Assembly: GCA_964619265.1 (NCBI GenBank)
Contig: CAZUCE010000025.1
Span: forward strand, 1 to 57,448
Source: CAZUCE01 sp964619265
Lineage (GTDB): Bacteria; Planctomycetota; UBA1135; GCA-002686595
DNA: 57,448 nt
Direction: 5' to 3'
A program made the position numbers and the translations under genes. Of this stretch, positions 25,660 through 34,600 are shown piece by piece; position 1 is the stretch's first letter; the number at the start of each line of letters is the position of its first letter. The notes below the pieces were generated by a model. That model was not told where the DNA came from and did not search any database. It saw only the letters and a program-made list of their open reading frames with translations.

Positions 25660-26846
25660 GGGTCCTTTACGCGACCCCTTTTGTGCCCTGGCCGCTGGAC
25701 ACAGGCGGCCGGCTGCGCGCCTTTCATCTGGCGCGGACTGCCGCCCAGCACGTTCCGCTTGAGCTGCACGCCGTCGCCGAGCCCCGCGACCTAACCGGCG
25801 CCCGCCGCGCCCTCGAACCACACTTCGACCGGCTGGTGATCCACGATCGCTCGCGCCCTCCCTTTCCCGGTCGTCTGGGGCTTGCCAAACCCGAGCGTTG
25901 GTTCCACTCGGAAGCCCTGAAGTTCGAGCTCGCGCGCAGAGCCACCTCGCGCTCCCAAGAACGCACCGTTCTATTTCTGGAGGAGGTCTTCCTAGCGCGC
26001 CAGGTTCCGCCTGCGCTGCGTCCCTATACCCTGGTCGGGCGCCAGAAGATCGACTCGGTCTTCCACGCGCAAACGCATCCTGCACCGACCACGCGCCAAC
26101 GAATCGAAACCCGCCGGCTCGAACGCCTGGAAGCCTTCGCCGCCGAGCATTTCTCCCACCACCTGACCTGCAGTCAGGGCGACGCGACCAACCTGACCGC
26201 GCGCTTCCCCGGCTCGAGCGAACCCAGAGTGCTGCCCTCCGGCTTCGATCCGGAATTCTTCACGGGCCAGAGCGACCCCGCCCTTCGTCAGGGCGGCCCG
26301 GTGGTTTTCCTCGGCTCGCTCGACTACGCCCCCAATCAGGACGCACTCGAACATCTGGTCCAGGACATCCTGCCGCTCCTGCGGGCCACCCATCCGGACG
26401 CGAAGGTCCAGCTGGTCGGGCGACGTCCCTCCGCCCGCGCACGCGAGCTGGTCGGCCCAAACCTCGAGCTGCACTCCGACGTACCCGACGTCCGCCCGTT
26501 CCTCGAGCGCGCCGCTTGCGTTGTGGTACCGCTGCGCATTGGCGGCGGGACGCGGCTCAAAATCGTCGAGGCCTTGGCTCTGGGCTGCCCGCTGGTTTCG
26601 ACGACGACCGGCGCCCAAGGCCTCGAACTCACACCCAACCAGCACCTGCTTGTCGCCGACGAACCAGTCGCCTTTGCCGCCGCGGTCGCGCGGCTGCTGG
26701 ACGGCCCGGAACAAGCCTCAGCGCTCGGACGCGCCGGCGCCGAAGCGGTCCATCGGATTTACCCCTGGAACCGCCTCGGAGAACGGCTCATCCACCTGCT
26801 GCGCCCACTCTGCGAATCCCCCTCTTTTCCCGCCCCAAGGCTGTGA
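25656..26846 (+). CDS. glycosyltransferase family 4-like protein
   Basis: A 396-aa GT-B fold glycosyltransferase that transfers sugars from nucleotide donors, probably in surface glycan synthesis. The N-terminal half starts with a Rossmann strand and loop (MRVLYATPFVPWPLDTGGRLR), and the C-terminal donor-binding half contains FLGSLDYAPNQDAL, the sugar-nucleotide region VVPLRIGGGTRLKIVEALA with the E-x7-E-like acids, and ALGCPLVSTTTGAQGL. The pattern matches the PEP-CTERM/EpsH-type sugar transferase branch. The GTG start overlaps the phosphatase stop (GTGA). The stop overlaps the start of the next small gene (GTGA). Confidence 0.88.
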   Translation: MRVLYATPFVPWPLDTGGRLRAFHLARTAAQHVPLELHAVAEPRDLTGARRALEPHFDRLVIHDRSRPPFPGRLGLAKPERWFHSEALKFELARRATSRSQERTVLFLEEVFLARQVPPALRPYTLVGRQKIDSVFHAQTHPAPTTRQRIETRRLERLEAFAAEHFSHHLTCSQGDATNLTARFPGSSEPRVLPSGFDPEFFTGQSDPALRQGGPVVFLGSLDYAPNQDALEHLVQDILPLLRATHPDAKVQLVGRRPSARARELVGPNLELHSDVPDVRPFLERAACVVVPLRIGGGTRLKIVEALALGCPLVSTTTGAQGLELTPNQHLLVADEPVAFAAAVARLLDGPEQASALGRAGAEAVHRIYPWNRLGERLIHLLRPLCESPSFPAPRL

Positions 26847-27055
26847 CCGATCCCAAGGCGAAGCCCGCCCACCCCATCCTCGACCTCAAGTCGATGCGCC
26901 GCCTCATCCTGGTCGACCTGCTGCTGGTCGCCGTGCTCGGCTGGCTCCTGTGGAGCGTCTGGACCGGCGCACAGAGCCAAAAGGAAAATCCGAATCCAGC
27001 CCCCCCGCTGCCTGAGATCGAGACGCCCGCCGCCCTCGAAGGGCTGGGCTACTAG
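26843..27055 (+). CDS. small single-pass membrane protein
   Basis: A 70-aa protein, hidden inside a longer shadow frame, that starts with GTG at 26843 overlapping the glycosyltransferase stop as GTGA. It has a short basic cytoplasmic head (TDPKAKPAHPILDLKSMRR), one membrane segment (LILVDLLLVAVLGWLLWSVW), and a Pro/Glu-rich external tail ending in ALEGLGY. The family is not recognised. The 4-nt overlap, matching hydrophobic pattern and unbroken frame support it as a real gene. It may anchor the preceding glycosyltransferase or phosphatase at the membrane. Confidence 0.65.
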   Translation: MTDPKAKPAHPILDLKSMRRLILVDLLLVAVLGWLLWSVWTGAQSQKENPNPAPPLPEIETPAALEGLGY

Positions 27056-27139
27056 CCGAGTCCTGAGGGGGTCCGGCGAACTCTCCGTCCCCGGGGCGCG
27101 CTCGAGCACTCCGCGAGCTCCCAGCAGGAATCCCAACCT

Positions 27140-28381
27140 CTAAAACAGCACGCGCGTCTTGATCGTCCCGGGGATCGAGCGCAATGCGTCGCGGCCGACC
27201 CGCGACTGGTGGCCGTCGAGGTCCATCACGACGTAGCCCACCTCGCCGCGGGTCTGAAGATACTGGGCCGAGATGTTCAGCTGCGCCTCGGCGAACAGGC
27301 GGTTGATCTCCCCCATCACCCCGGGCCGGTTGTGGTGGATGTGCAGCAGCCGGTGCTTGGAAGGGTGCGGCGGAAGGCTTACCTCGGGGAAGTTCACCGA
27401 GCCCTCGCTCGATCCGTTGTCGAGGTAGCGCACCAACTTCTCGGCGACCTCGACACCGATGCTCTCCTGGGCCTCGACCGTGCTGCCGCCCACGTGGGGC
27501 GTCAGGATCACGTTGTCGAGACCGATCAAGGGCGAGCCGAACGGCTCCCCGGCGGACTTGGGCTCCTCGGGAAACACGTCGATCGCCGCGCCTTTCAAAA
27601 AGCCGTCGCGCAGGAGCTCGGCCAGCGCGTCGATGTCCACCACCTTGCCCCGCGAGGCGTTGATCAGCACCGCCCCTCGCTTCATCGAGCGCAGGGCCGC
27701 CGCATCCATCAGGTTCTCGGTCTCCTTGGTTTCCGGTACGTGCAGGGAGACGATGTCGGAGGCGGCCAGCAGCTCGCCCAGCGAATCCACCTGCTCCGCG
27801 TTGCCCAGCTTCAGCTTGGCCATCACATCGTAGAACACGACGCGCATGCCCAACGCCTCGGCCAACACGCCGAGCTGCGCGCCGATGTTGCCATAGCCAA
27901 CAACCCCCAGGGTCTTTCCGCGCACCTCGAACGAACCCTCCGCTGACTTGCGCCACTCGCGGCGGTGCATCTGCGTCGATCGCTCGGGAATCCGGCGCAT
28001 CAGCAGGATCATCTCTGCCAGAACCAACTCGGCCACGCTCCGCGTGTTCGAGTAGGGCGCGTTGAACACCGGCACTCCGGCCGCCAGGGCAACCTCCAAA
28101 TCCACCTGGTTGGTCCCGATGCAAAAGCACCCAACGGCCATCAACTGTGGCGCCTTCTTCAGCACCCCGGCGGTCACCTGAGTGCGCGACCGAACCCCCA
28201 GCATCCGCACTCCCTCGAGCGCCCGGCTCAGCTCCTCGCCTTGCAGGGCCTCCCCCATCTGCACCACGTTCTGGTAGCCGTGCGCACGCAGCCGGGCCGT
28301 CGCGCTTGCGTGGACTCCCTCCAAGAGCAGGACCTGGATCTTGTCCTTCGAGAACGACTGGGCCTTTAGCGCTTGGCTCAT
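27140..28381 (-). CDS. serA: D-3-phosphoglycerate dehydrogenase
   Basis: First enzyme of serine synthesis; it oxidises 3-phosphoglycerate to 3-phosphohydroxypyruvate with NAD. The 413-aa protein has the short E. coli-type layout with a single C-terminal ACT domain. The Rossmann motif is GYGNIGAQLG near residue 165, the catalytic Arg is in NASRGKVVD, the Glu in DVFPEEP, and the His in LTPHVGGST. The ACT domain (HIHHNRPGVMGEINRLFAE) is present, so serine feedback is likely. There is no adjacent serB or serC. It converges with the small membrane protein gene and has a 334-bp intergenic region upstream. Confidence 0.95.
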   Translation of the reverse strand: MSQALKAQSFSKDKIQVLLLEGVHASATARLRAHGYQNVVQMGEALQGEELSRALEGVRMLGVRSRTQVTAGVLKKAPQLMAVGCFCIGTNQVDLEVALAAGVPVFNAPYSNTRSVAELVLAEMILLMRRIPERSTQMHRREWRKSAEGSFEVRGKTLGVVGYGNIGAQLGVLAEALGMRVVFYDVMAKLKLGNAEQVDSLGELLAASDIVSLHVPETKETENLMDAAALRSMKRGAVLINASRGKVVDIDALAELLRDGFLKGAAIDVFPEEPKSAGEPFGSPLIGLDNVILTPHVGGSTVEAQESIGVEVAEKLVRYLDNGSSEGSVNFPEVSLPPHPSKHRLLHIHHNRPGVMGEINRLFAEAQLNISAQYLQTRGEVGYVVMDLDGHQSRVGRDALRSIPGTIKTRVLF

Positions 28382-28715
28382 GGTGCGCGCATCCTAGTCA
28401 GCGGAGACTCCACGACGAAAGTCGATCCAACGGATGCTTGTGGGTAGAGCCCCCACCGCGCTCAGCCAAGCCCGCATTCACTCGCAGAGACGCGCTGCAC
28501 CTCACTGGGAGACGAAGGCCGTTGGCTCCTCGCGCTGCGCGGCTCGGGGTCCGGGGCGCCGAGCTAGAACCGCGAGCCCAATGGCGACACCCGGGTGAAT
28601 CCGGTGGCGTGAACGGCCACTAGCTGAGTGAGGGTTCACCGGGCTCGTCATCCCCCGAGTCGTGATCGAGACGGAGCTTCGAGACCCCTCCGGACTCCAA
28701 GCGAGCCGAACTCGG
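28382..28715. other. intergenic region upstream of serA
   Basis: No gene is supported here. The small minus ORF at 28502-28726 is low-complexity Arg/Ser and overlaps a glycosyltransferase end. It presumably holds the serA promoter. A TAGGAT box lies at about 9 nt before the serA ATG, which would give a nearly leaderless mRNA. I see no riboswitch or tRNA. Confidence 0.5.
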
Positions 28716-30185
28716 CTACTTCCCAAAAAAGCGCATCAAGCCCCGCTTCTTTTTGGGCTTGTCTTCGACAGGCTGCTCGGCTGCGGCTCTTCGCGCGATG
28801 TAGTCGGGTGGTTGGCCGGTCGTGTGCTGGATCGCGTCGATGTAGGCGCGCTCGTAATCGGCGCTGAGCGTGTCCAAGCCTGGAACGCCGGCGGCCAAGC
28901 CCGACTTGGCCGCCCGAGCGTCGGGATCGCAAAATTCGCCCAGGGCCGCGGCCCAGGCCGCGGCATCATCGCGCCCGCAAACCCATCCGGCTCGCCCTCC
29001 GTCGGTGACCGCCGGCAGGTCTCCTTGATCGGTGACCAGCAGCGGTAGACCGGCCGCTCGCGCTTCTCGAACGGTCAAGCCATAGACCTCCTCCCAGCGC
29101 GAGGGCGCGGCCACACCGTCCAGGCCGGCCAGGATGCGCGGGAGCTCGGCGCGGGTGTAAGCGCCGTGAAGGACGATGCACTCATGGGCCTTCGCCAGCG
29201 CTCGCAAAGCGTCCAAGTAGCTCGAGTCGCCGTGGTAGCTGGGTTGCTCGCCGTGCACGTCGAGAACCAGACCTGGGATCCCAAGCTCGACGACCATCTG
29301 AGCCAATTCGAGGGCACCCTTCGAAGGCAAAACGGTTCCGAGCAGGCCGAGGTGGACCCCGGGGCCCCGCTCGCCGAGCTTGGCCCGCTCGGCTTCGGTC
29401 TCGGCAGCCAGCTCGCTGGCGGCTACGGCGTTGGGAACCACCCGCAGTCGCTCTCGCGGCACGCCTGCGCGGGCGAAGACCTCGGCGGCCGCATTGGATG
29501 GCGTGAGCAGCGGTTCGGGCAATTCGAGCAGCGACAACGAAAGGTCCAGGTAGTCCCGCACGGCTTGCTTGTCCGCCTCGCGGCCGGCTTCCCCGGCTGC
29601 TTCCCCTTGGCCGGATGGCAACAGCTGCGGCCAAAAGCTCCGAATGCGCTCCGTCCAAGCCTCCGGCTCCGGGCGATCGATCGGCTGTCCGTCCAGCCCA
29701 TACATCTGCCCCAAAGGGTCCAACATCCAGTAGTCGTGCAGGGTCATGACCAACGGCTGCCCGACATCGTGCACGGCGCGCAAGATCGCGCCGCCGAAGC
29801 CGGTCAAGTGGTGCACGTGAATCACGTCGCAGGGGGTCTCGGCCATCCAGCCGAGCACCACGTCGCGCAGCTTGGCGTGCTCCATCAGGTCGATCAGCTG
29901 CCCGTGATCGTGAAACGCGTAGGCCACCCGGCGCACCGCGATATCGCCCTCCTCTTCGCTGTCGATTTCGGTGAACGGCTCGCGTTCGCCGCTCATGTCC
30001 AAACACAGGACGTAGACCCGATGGCCCAACCGGCCGAGCCCGCGCGCCAGGTCGCGGGTCAGGCTCGGCACGCCCCCGGGGTCCGGGTGCCAGCCGGTGC
30101 AAATGAAGCCCACGTTGAGCCCGGTGCCCAGGGCGTAGGAAAAGGTCTGGGCGGTACCGCCAGACTGGGAGGGGCTATCGGACAT
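28716..30185 (-). CDS. glycosyltransferase family 4-like protein
   Basis: A 489-aa GT-B glycosyltransferase. The N-terminal acceptor half contains FICTGWHPDPGGVPSLTRDL (the glycine-rich start loop), IHVHHLTGFGG and MTLHDYWMLDPLGQ. The donor half contains LGLLGTVLPSKGALEL and VAAPSRWEEVYGLTVREARAAG, which carries the E-x7-E acids. The tail ends in KPKKKRGLMRFFGK, a very basic stretch that could sit at the membrane. ATG at 30185 is preferred over 30236 because the first 17 residues of the longer frame are an unlikely hydrophobic-Pro mix. It is the downstream-most of three adjacent glycosyltransferases, separated from the next by about 295 bp with no clear gene. Confidence 0.87.
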   Translation of the reverse strand: MSDSPSQSGGTAQTFSYALGTGLNVGFICTGWHPDPGGVPSLTRDLARGLGRLGHRVYVLCLDMSGEREPFTEIDSEEEGDIAVRRVAYAFHDHGQLIDLMEHAKLRDVVLGWMAETPCDVIHVHHLTGFGGAILRAVHDVGQPLVMTLHDYWMLDPLGQMYGLDGQPIDRPEPEAWTERIRSFWPQLLPSGQGEAAGEAGREADKQAVRDYLDLSLSLLELPEPLLTPSNAAAEVFARAGVPRERLRVVPNAVAASELAAETEAERAKLGERGPGVHLGLLGTVLPSKGALELAQMVVELGIPGLVLDVHGEQPSYHGDSSYLDALRALAKAHECIVLHGAYTRAELPRILAGLDGVAAPSRWEEVYGLTVREARAAGLPLLVTDQGDLPAVTDGGRAGWVCGRDDAAAWAAALGEFCDPDARAAKSGLAAGVPGLDTLSADYERAYIDAIQHTTGQPPDYIARRAAAEQPVEDKPKKKRGLMRFFGK

Positions 30186-30480
30186 GGAAAATGCAAAGTG
30201 CGGGAGGAACCCAAGCGGGACCGGGGTGCAGAGCAAGGCGGTCCCCCATCATGCCGCCCACCGGCCAAACAGAGAATTCTCTCTTGGTTCGCTCGAGCAG
30301 CCTGGGCGGCTCCGTCCAGGTTGGCTTCAGCGGAAAAACAGGTTCAAGGACGGGAGCCCCAGCCCGACCAGCGCAAGTTCCCCTCCGAGACGCAGTCTGA
30401 GTTGCTGGCGCTGGACGGCGAGCCGGATCGCCAGGGACTCGGCGATCCGCGTCCGCGAGAACCGGTTCGAAGAAGCGACC

Positions 30481-31857
30481 CTAGCGCCCGCGCTCGAGCG
30501 CGCCGGCTCCGATCCTCGAGTCCGGCCTGGACTCAAAGCTCGCCCGCGCCGCCTCGTACTCCGCCAGCACGCGGGTCACGTGTTCCTCGAGGTCGTGGGG
30601 AGGGCCGGTGTGTCCGTGGCGGCCGAGCTTCCCGAGGATCGCTTCGCGCATGGCATCGGCCAGGGCCAGGGCGTCTCCCACCGGGAACAGGCGCCCGTGG
30701 CGGCCGTCTTCGATGACGCTTGAGATGCCGGGTACGTCGCTGCCGATCACCGGCACGCCGGCGGAGCGCGCCTGGAGACAAGAGAGCGGCGCGTTTTCGT
30801 CCCACAGGGAGGGCAAGACAAGCGCATCGAGTTGGGCCAGGACGCTTGGAGCTTCGGCGGGCTCGAAGGGTTCGAGAACCTTCACGCACACGCCCGGGTC
30901 GTCCTCGAACAGGCGTTTGGGATAGAGCTTGGAACGTCCGCCCGCCGGGCGGCCGTAGAGCCGGACCTCGAAGGGCTCGACGGATTCGGGCAGGCGGTGG
31001 CTCAGGATCCGCACCGCGTCCAGCAGCACATCGAGGCCCTTGTGGGGCGTGAACTGACCGAGGTAGCCGAAGACGGTGCCGCTCGTCCGCGGTTCGGCGC
31101 GGGCGACTTCGTAGGGACCGGTGTCGATGGCGTAAACCAGTTCGGTCAAGCGGTTCGGATCGAGCCCGAAGCGGGCGAAACGCTCGGCCATCGGCGGGCT
31201 AGGAGCGATCCACCTCTCGCAGGCTTCGAGTCCTTCGCGAATGACGCTCTCGCGGGCGGCGAGATCAGGCGCAGTGACCACGCGCCCCATCCCGCCGATC
31301 GCGGCCAGGGCCCCAGCGATACCGCGGCGCACAAAACGGGTGGCCGCTCCGTGATCGTGGATTCCAGGGGTACGAATGCACTTCGCGCACTTGGCGGGCT
31401 GGGGTCCCGTGCACGGATCCAGTTCAGCGTCCAGAAGTTGGCCCCGGTGACACAGCAACCCGTAGTCGGTCAGTGTCGCAATCGCAGGAATGCCACACTT
31501 GCGGGCCACGATCGGCAGACGCACGGACAGGCCCCAGAGCAGGTATGTGAAGTGAACCAGGTCGGGCTGTTCGCGCTGGAGCAGCTCGGCGAAAACTGCT
31601 TCGACCTGCTCGTCGCAGTAAGAACTGGCCAGTTCTTTCGAGGTCGATCCGGGGTTATGAATCAGGGTGACTTCGACGTCCCCATCTCCCTTTGCATTCT
31701 CGGTCGTGTAGCGCGGCTTCGAGCCATCGCGCATGGGATGGAACACGTGCACCGAATGGCCGCGAGCCTTGAGTGCGGTGACCAATTGAGCCGTGTAGAA
31801 CTCGGTCCCCCAGCGACCCCGCGGCGGAAAGCCATTCGAGACAAACAGGATTTTCAC
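30481..31857 (-). CDS. glycosyltransferase family 4-like protein
   Basis: A 458-aa GT-B enzyme. It opens with the typical MKILFVSNGFPPRGRWGTEFY, has LVHFTYLLWGLSVRLP in the acceptor half, and a cysteine-rich segment CHRGQLLDAELDPC then CAKC near residues 140-165. Four cysteines there could bind a metal, as seen in a subset of GT4 proteins. The donor half contains FGYLGQFTPHKGLDVLL and LPSLWDENAPLSCLQARSAGVP. Its GTG start overlaps the upstream glycosyltransferase stop (GTGA). It probably builds the same surface glycan as the neighbouring transferases. Confidence 0.88.
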   Translation of the reverse strand: MKILFVSNGFPPRGRWGTEFYTAQLVTALKARGHSVHVFHPMRDGSKPRYTTENAKGDGDVEVTLIHNPGSTSKELASSYCDEQVEAVFAELLQREQPDLVHFTYLLWGLSVRLPIVARKCGIPAIATLTDYGLLCHRGQLLDAELDPCTGPQPAKCAKCIRTPGIHDHGAATRFVRRGIAGALAAIGGMGRVVTAPDLAARESVIREGLEACERWIAPSPPMAERFARFGLDPNRLTELVYAIDTGPYEVARAEPRTSGTVFGYLGQFTPHKGLDVLLDAVRILSHRLPESVEPFEVRLYGRPAGGRSKLYPKRLFEDDPGVCVKVLEPFEPAEAPSVLAQLDALVLPSLWDENAPLSCLQARSAGVPVIGSDVPGISSVIEDGRHGRLFPVGDALALADAMREAILGKLGRHGHTGPPHDLEEHVTRVLAEYEAARASFESRPDSRIGAGALERGR

Positions 31858-33098
31858 CGGACCGGGCTCCCTGAACCGGTCAGTTCGAAGAGCTTGGCTT
31901 CGATCGCTTCCACGAAGCGCCCAGGAGCATGCTGTTCGCGCACGCGCTGCTGGGCGGCGCGGGCCAGCCCGCAGCGCTCGGCATCGTTCGCGAACAGCTC
32001 GCCCAAGACCTCGGCCAAACGCCCGCTTTCTCCGCGCTCGATCAACCGTCCGGTGGAACCGTCCGCGACGAATTCAGGGTTGCCGCCGTCGCGGGTGGCC
32101 ACAACCGCGCAGCCGGTCGCCGCCGCCTCGAGGGGGACCAGAGCGAACGGCTCGCCCCACTGACTTGGAACAACGACCACATGGGCATTCGCGAAGCGCT
32201 CGAGCACCTCATCGCGCTCGAGCCCTTCGGAAAGTCGAACGCGTCCCTGCAAAGCTCCGCGGGACGCCCGCCGGCGCAGATCTTGCGCGTATTCCCCGGA
32301 CCCGGTCCCGGCCAGTTCGAGCTGCAGATCAACTCCTAGGGCAAGCGCGCGCTCGGCGGCATCGAGCGCAACGTGCACGCCCTTGCCCTCCCACCACATC
32401 GAAGCGCACAGCACCCGCAAGGGTTCGCCGTCGCGCCGCGCTCGCGGCGCGAGCTGTGCGCCTCGCTCGAACGCGTCGGCGGGGCATGAAAGCCGCGCCA
32501 CCGCGATCGAGTCGCGCGGGATGCCGCCGGCCGCAAGCTGGTCGGCGAGAAACTCGCTCGTCGACAGGATCGGCCCTACGCCTTGGGGGCCCAGGCGCTG
32601 CTTCCAGAGCTTCTCGATCAAACGGCGGCGACCTACTTTGCCTCCCGCTCTACGCCACTCGCGCAGCCAGTGATTGGTGGGCCACAGGTCGCAGGCGTAG
32701 ATCAGCGTGGGAAGACCGAGCCGGCGCGCGGCCAGCAGCGGCGCGGCGGACACAAGGCCTTGGTTGAACGCCAGATAGACCTGCGCGCCTGTCTCGCGCA
32801 GGACCGCACGGGTAGCGCGCCCATTCGAGGGACGATTCACGTGCAGCCGCCAACGTTCCAGGTTGGAGCCGCTAAAGGAATCGTCGAACAGCCCGCGCTC
32901 TTGCTGCAGAGCTGGCTCGAGAACCGCGTGGATCCGGTCGTCGTCGAAGCCCTCGCCCCGCCCGCACACCACGTGCACCGAGTGACCACGCGCGCGCAGC
33001 CATTCCACCGCCACGGCCGTGGCCAACTCGTAGCCGCCGCGCACGTGCGGCGGATAGTAGAGCGTCCCAACGACGATTCGCAGCGATCCCCCGTTCAC
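31854..33098 (-). CDS. glycosyltransferase family 4-like protein
   Basis: A 414-aa GT-B enzyme. The N-terminus is SLRIVVGTLYYPPHVRGGYE after a GTG start at 33098 that overlaps the sulfatase-like stop (GTGA). The frame is open to 33410, but that extension lies inside the sulfatase-like gene and reads as Arg-rich shadow. The donor half contains LCASMWWEGKGVHVAL and VVVPSQWGEPFALVPLEAAATG with the E-x7-E acids. Its stop overlaps the next start (GTGA). It is the first of three consecutive transferases and follows the sulfatase-fold lipoprotein, pointing to a surface-polysaccharide locus. Confidence 0.88.
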   Translation of the reverse strand: MNGGSLRIVVGTLYYPPHVRGGYELATAVAVEWLRARGHSVHVVCGRGEGFDDDRIHAVLEPALQQERGLFDDSFSGSNLERWRLHVNRPSNGRATRAVLRETGAQVYLAFNQGLVSAAPLLAARRLGLPTLIYACDLWPTNHWLREWRRAGGKVGRRRLIEKLWKQRLGPQGVGPILSTSEFLADQLAAGGIPRDSIAVARLSCPADAFERGAQLAPRARRDGEPLRVLCASMWWEGKGVHVALDAAERALALGVDLQLELAGTGSGEYAQDLRRRASRGALQGRVRLSEGLERDEVLERFANAHVVVVPSQWGEPFALVPLEAAATGCAVVATRDGGNPEFVADGSTGRLIERGESGRLAEVLGELFANDAERCGLARAAQQRVREQHAPGRFVEAIEAKLFELTGSGSPVR

Positions 33099-34600
33099 AA
33101 TTCGCCGGCCCCGAAGTCTGAGAACAGCACCGGGGCGAATTGCTTTTGGAGCTTTTGAACGCGCAAGATCCAATGAAAACCGGCCGTCTTGAGCCTCACC
33201 GACTCGGGCAGGCTCGGGAGGGTCTGCTCGAACAGGGACGGCGCGGGATGGGTCGTCCAGTTGTAAAGCCGCTCCTCGGCGGAGTCTCCGTGGTACTCGA
33301 GATCTCCGTACCAGGCGCGCACCAGAGCTGGCTCCCGAACTTGGCCGGGGAAAATCATCTCGAGCGCCTGATCCTTGGAGAAGACGGCGTAGCCGCCTTG
33401 GATCGCGCAAGCGGCCATGGCCAATTCGCGAACCGGAGCAATCGGTAGATCGGGATCAAAGACCCCGCCGAACGACAGGCCGAACATGTTGGGGGGCACG
33501 GTCTGACCGGCCAGCTCCAGCAGAGTTGGAGCCACATCCATCGTGCTCGCCAGCAGATCCGTGCGCAGGCCCCTTCGCGAAGACAGCGACCGGCTCGGTT
33601 GCAGGACGAAGGGGACGTGCAGGTCGGCAACCGACAGCCGGCCATGATCGAGAATCAGCCCCGACTCGCCGAATTGCATTCCAAACGACCCGACCACGCA
33701 GACCGTCGTGGTCGCAAGCCGCCCGACTTGATCGAGCTGGTCGAGCAGCTCGCCGAGCTGGGTGTCGATCTCGCGCAGGGCGCCGTCGTACCAGGCTTCG
33801 TACTGGCTGAGCGTATGGGCTCCCCCATCTGTTCGGCCCGGCGCAATCGCAAACAGGCTGGGCGAGGTGAGCCCCGCCGGCGGCACCCAGCTGCGGCCCG
33901 CGCGCGGCTCGAAAAAACCGCTCCAGGACGGATCGCGATAACGGAAAGCGTCCTCCAGCGAAGACAACTGCACGTAGGCGAACCACGGCTCGTCGCGGGA
34001 GAGAGTACGCAACCAGCGGCGCACATCTTCAAGCATCTCCTCCGGTCTGGCCAGCGGCTCGTCGGCGGTCTTGGGCCAGCGTGGAAAGAAGTTCTGAAAC
34101 CCAGAGACCAGTCCATTGACCCGCGAGAAGGAAGGGTCCGAGGAGAAGGCTGCTGTGCGATAGCCGGCCACCGCAAGCTCCACCGGTAGACGCGGCACCT
34201 TGGGCGGCAAATACCAGGCCTGGTCGATCTCGGCCTGGCGCCACTGGGGCACCGCGCGCCGAGCCAGATTGGGATCGTTCCCGGACAGGATCGAGGCGTG
34301 GGCCGGAGCCGCCTGGGGCGAAGCCGAGATGGTGCGCGCAAAGGCCACGCCTTCCGCGGCGAGCCGGTCGATGCGCGGTGTCGTCTCCCGGTCGTAACCA
34401 AAGGCCGACACGTGATCCGCCCGCAGGCCGTCGATGACCACCAGCAGGATGCCCTGGCCTTCGCGGGGCGCTGCGTGAGTCGGCTCCGCTTTGGAGCGCG
34501 CCGATTCCTCCGGACCACAACTGCAGAGGCAAAGCAGCGCGATCCCAAGGGCTCGCCGGAGCCCGCGGGCGCAGGATGGGGAAGGGATTGGGGTGGTCAT
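33095..34600 (-). CDS. sulfatase-fold lipoprotein, active site degenerate
   Basis: A 501-aa protein with the alkaline phosphatase/sulfatase fold. It has a lipoprotein-type signal (ALGIALLCLCSC) and the first metal-ligand motif VVIDGLRADH (D57). The formylglycine motif C/S-x-P-S-R is replaced by AAPAH (97-101), so the nucleophile position is alanine. The usual SDHGE second metal site reads GSFGM. Both changes argue against sulfatase activity. It may be a carbohydrate-binding or phosphotransferase-like relative, or a pseudoenzyme. The ATG overlaps the GDPD stop (ATGA). Its own stop overlaps the glycosyltransferase start, so it is part of the same operon. Confidence 0.75.
   Translation of the reverse strand: MTTPIPSPSCARGLRRALGIALLCLCSCGPEESARSKAEPTHAAPREGQGILLVVIDGLRADHVSAFGYDRETTPRIDRLAAEGVAFARTISASPQAAPAHASILSGNDPNLARRAVPQWRQAEIDQAWYLPPKVPRLPVELAVAGYRTAAFSSDPSFSRVNGLVSGFQNFFPRWPKTADEPLARPEEMLEDVRRWLRTLSRDEPWFAYVQLSSLEDAFRYRDPSWSGFFEPRAGRSWVPPAGLTSPSLFAIAPGRTDGGAHTLSQYEAWYDGALREIDTQLGELLDQLDQVGRLATTTVCVVGSFGMQFGESGLILDHGRLSVADLHVPFVLQPSRSLSSRRGLRTDLLASTMDVAPTLLELAGQTVPPNMFGLSFGGVFDPDLPIAPVRELAMAACAIQGGYAVFSKDQALEMIFPGQVREPALVRAWYGDLEYHGDSAEERLYNWTTHPAPSLFEQTLPSLPESVRLKTAGFHWILRVQKLQKQFAPVLFSDFGAGEL

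Noticed and set aside
24556..26085. Minus-strand frame of 509 codons
   Set aside because: Overlaps the ferredoxin in another frame and is antisense to the phosphatase and glycosyltransferase; composition typical of a shadow.
28502..28726. Small minus-strand frame of 74 codons upstream of serA
   Set aside because: Low-complexity Arg/Ser composition, no ribosome site and overlap with the glycosyltransferase end.
30327..30536. Small minus-strand frame of 69 codons between two glycosyltransferases
   Set aside because: It overlaps the C-terminus of the upstream glycosyltransferase and has no motif, membrane segment or ribosome site.
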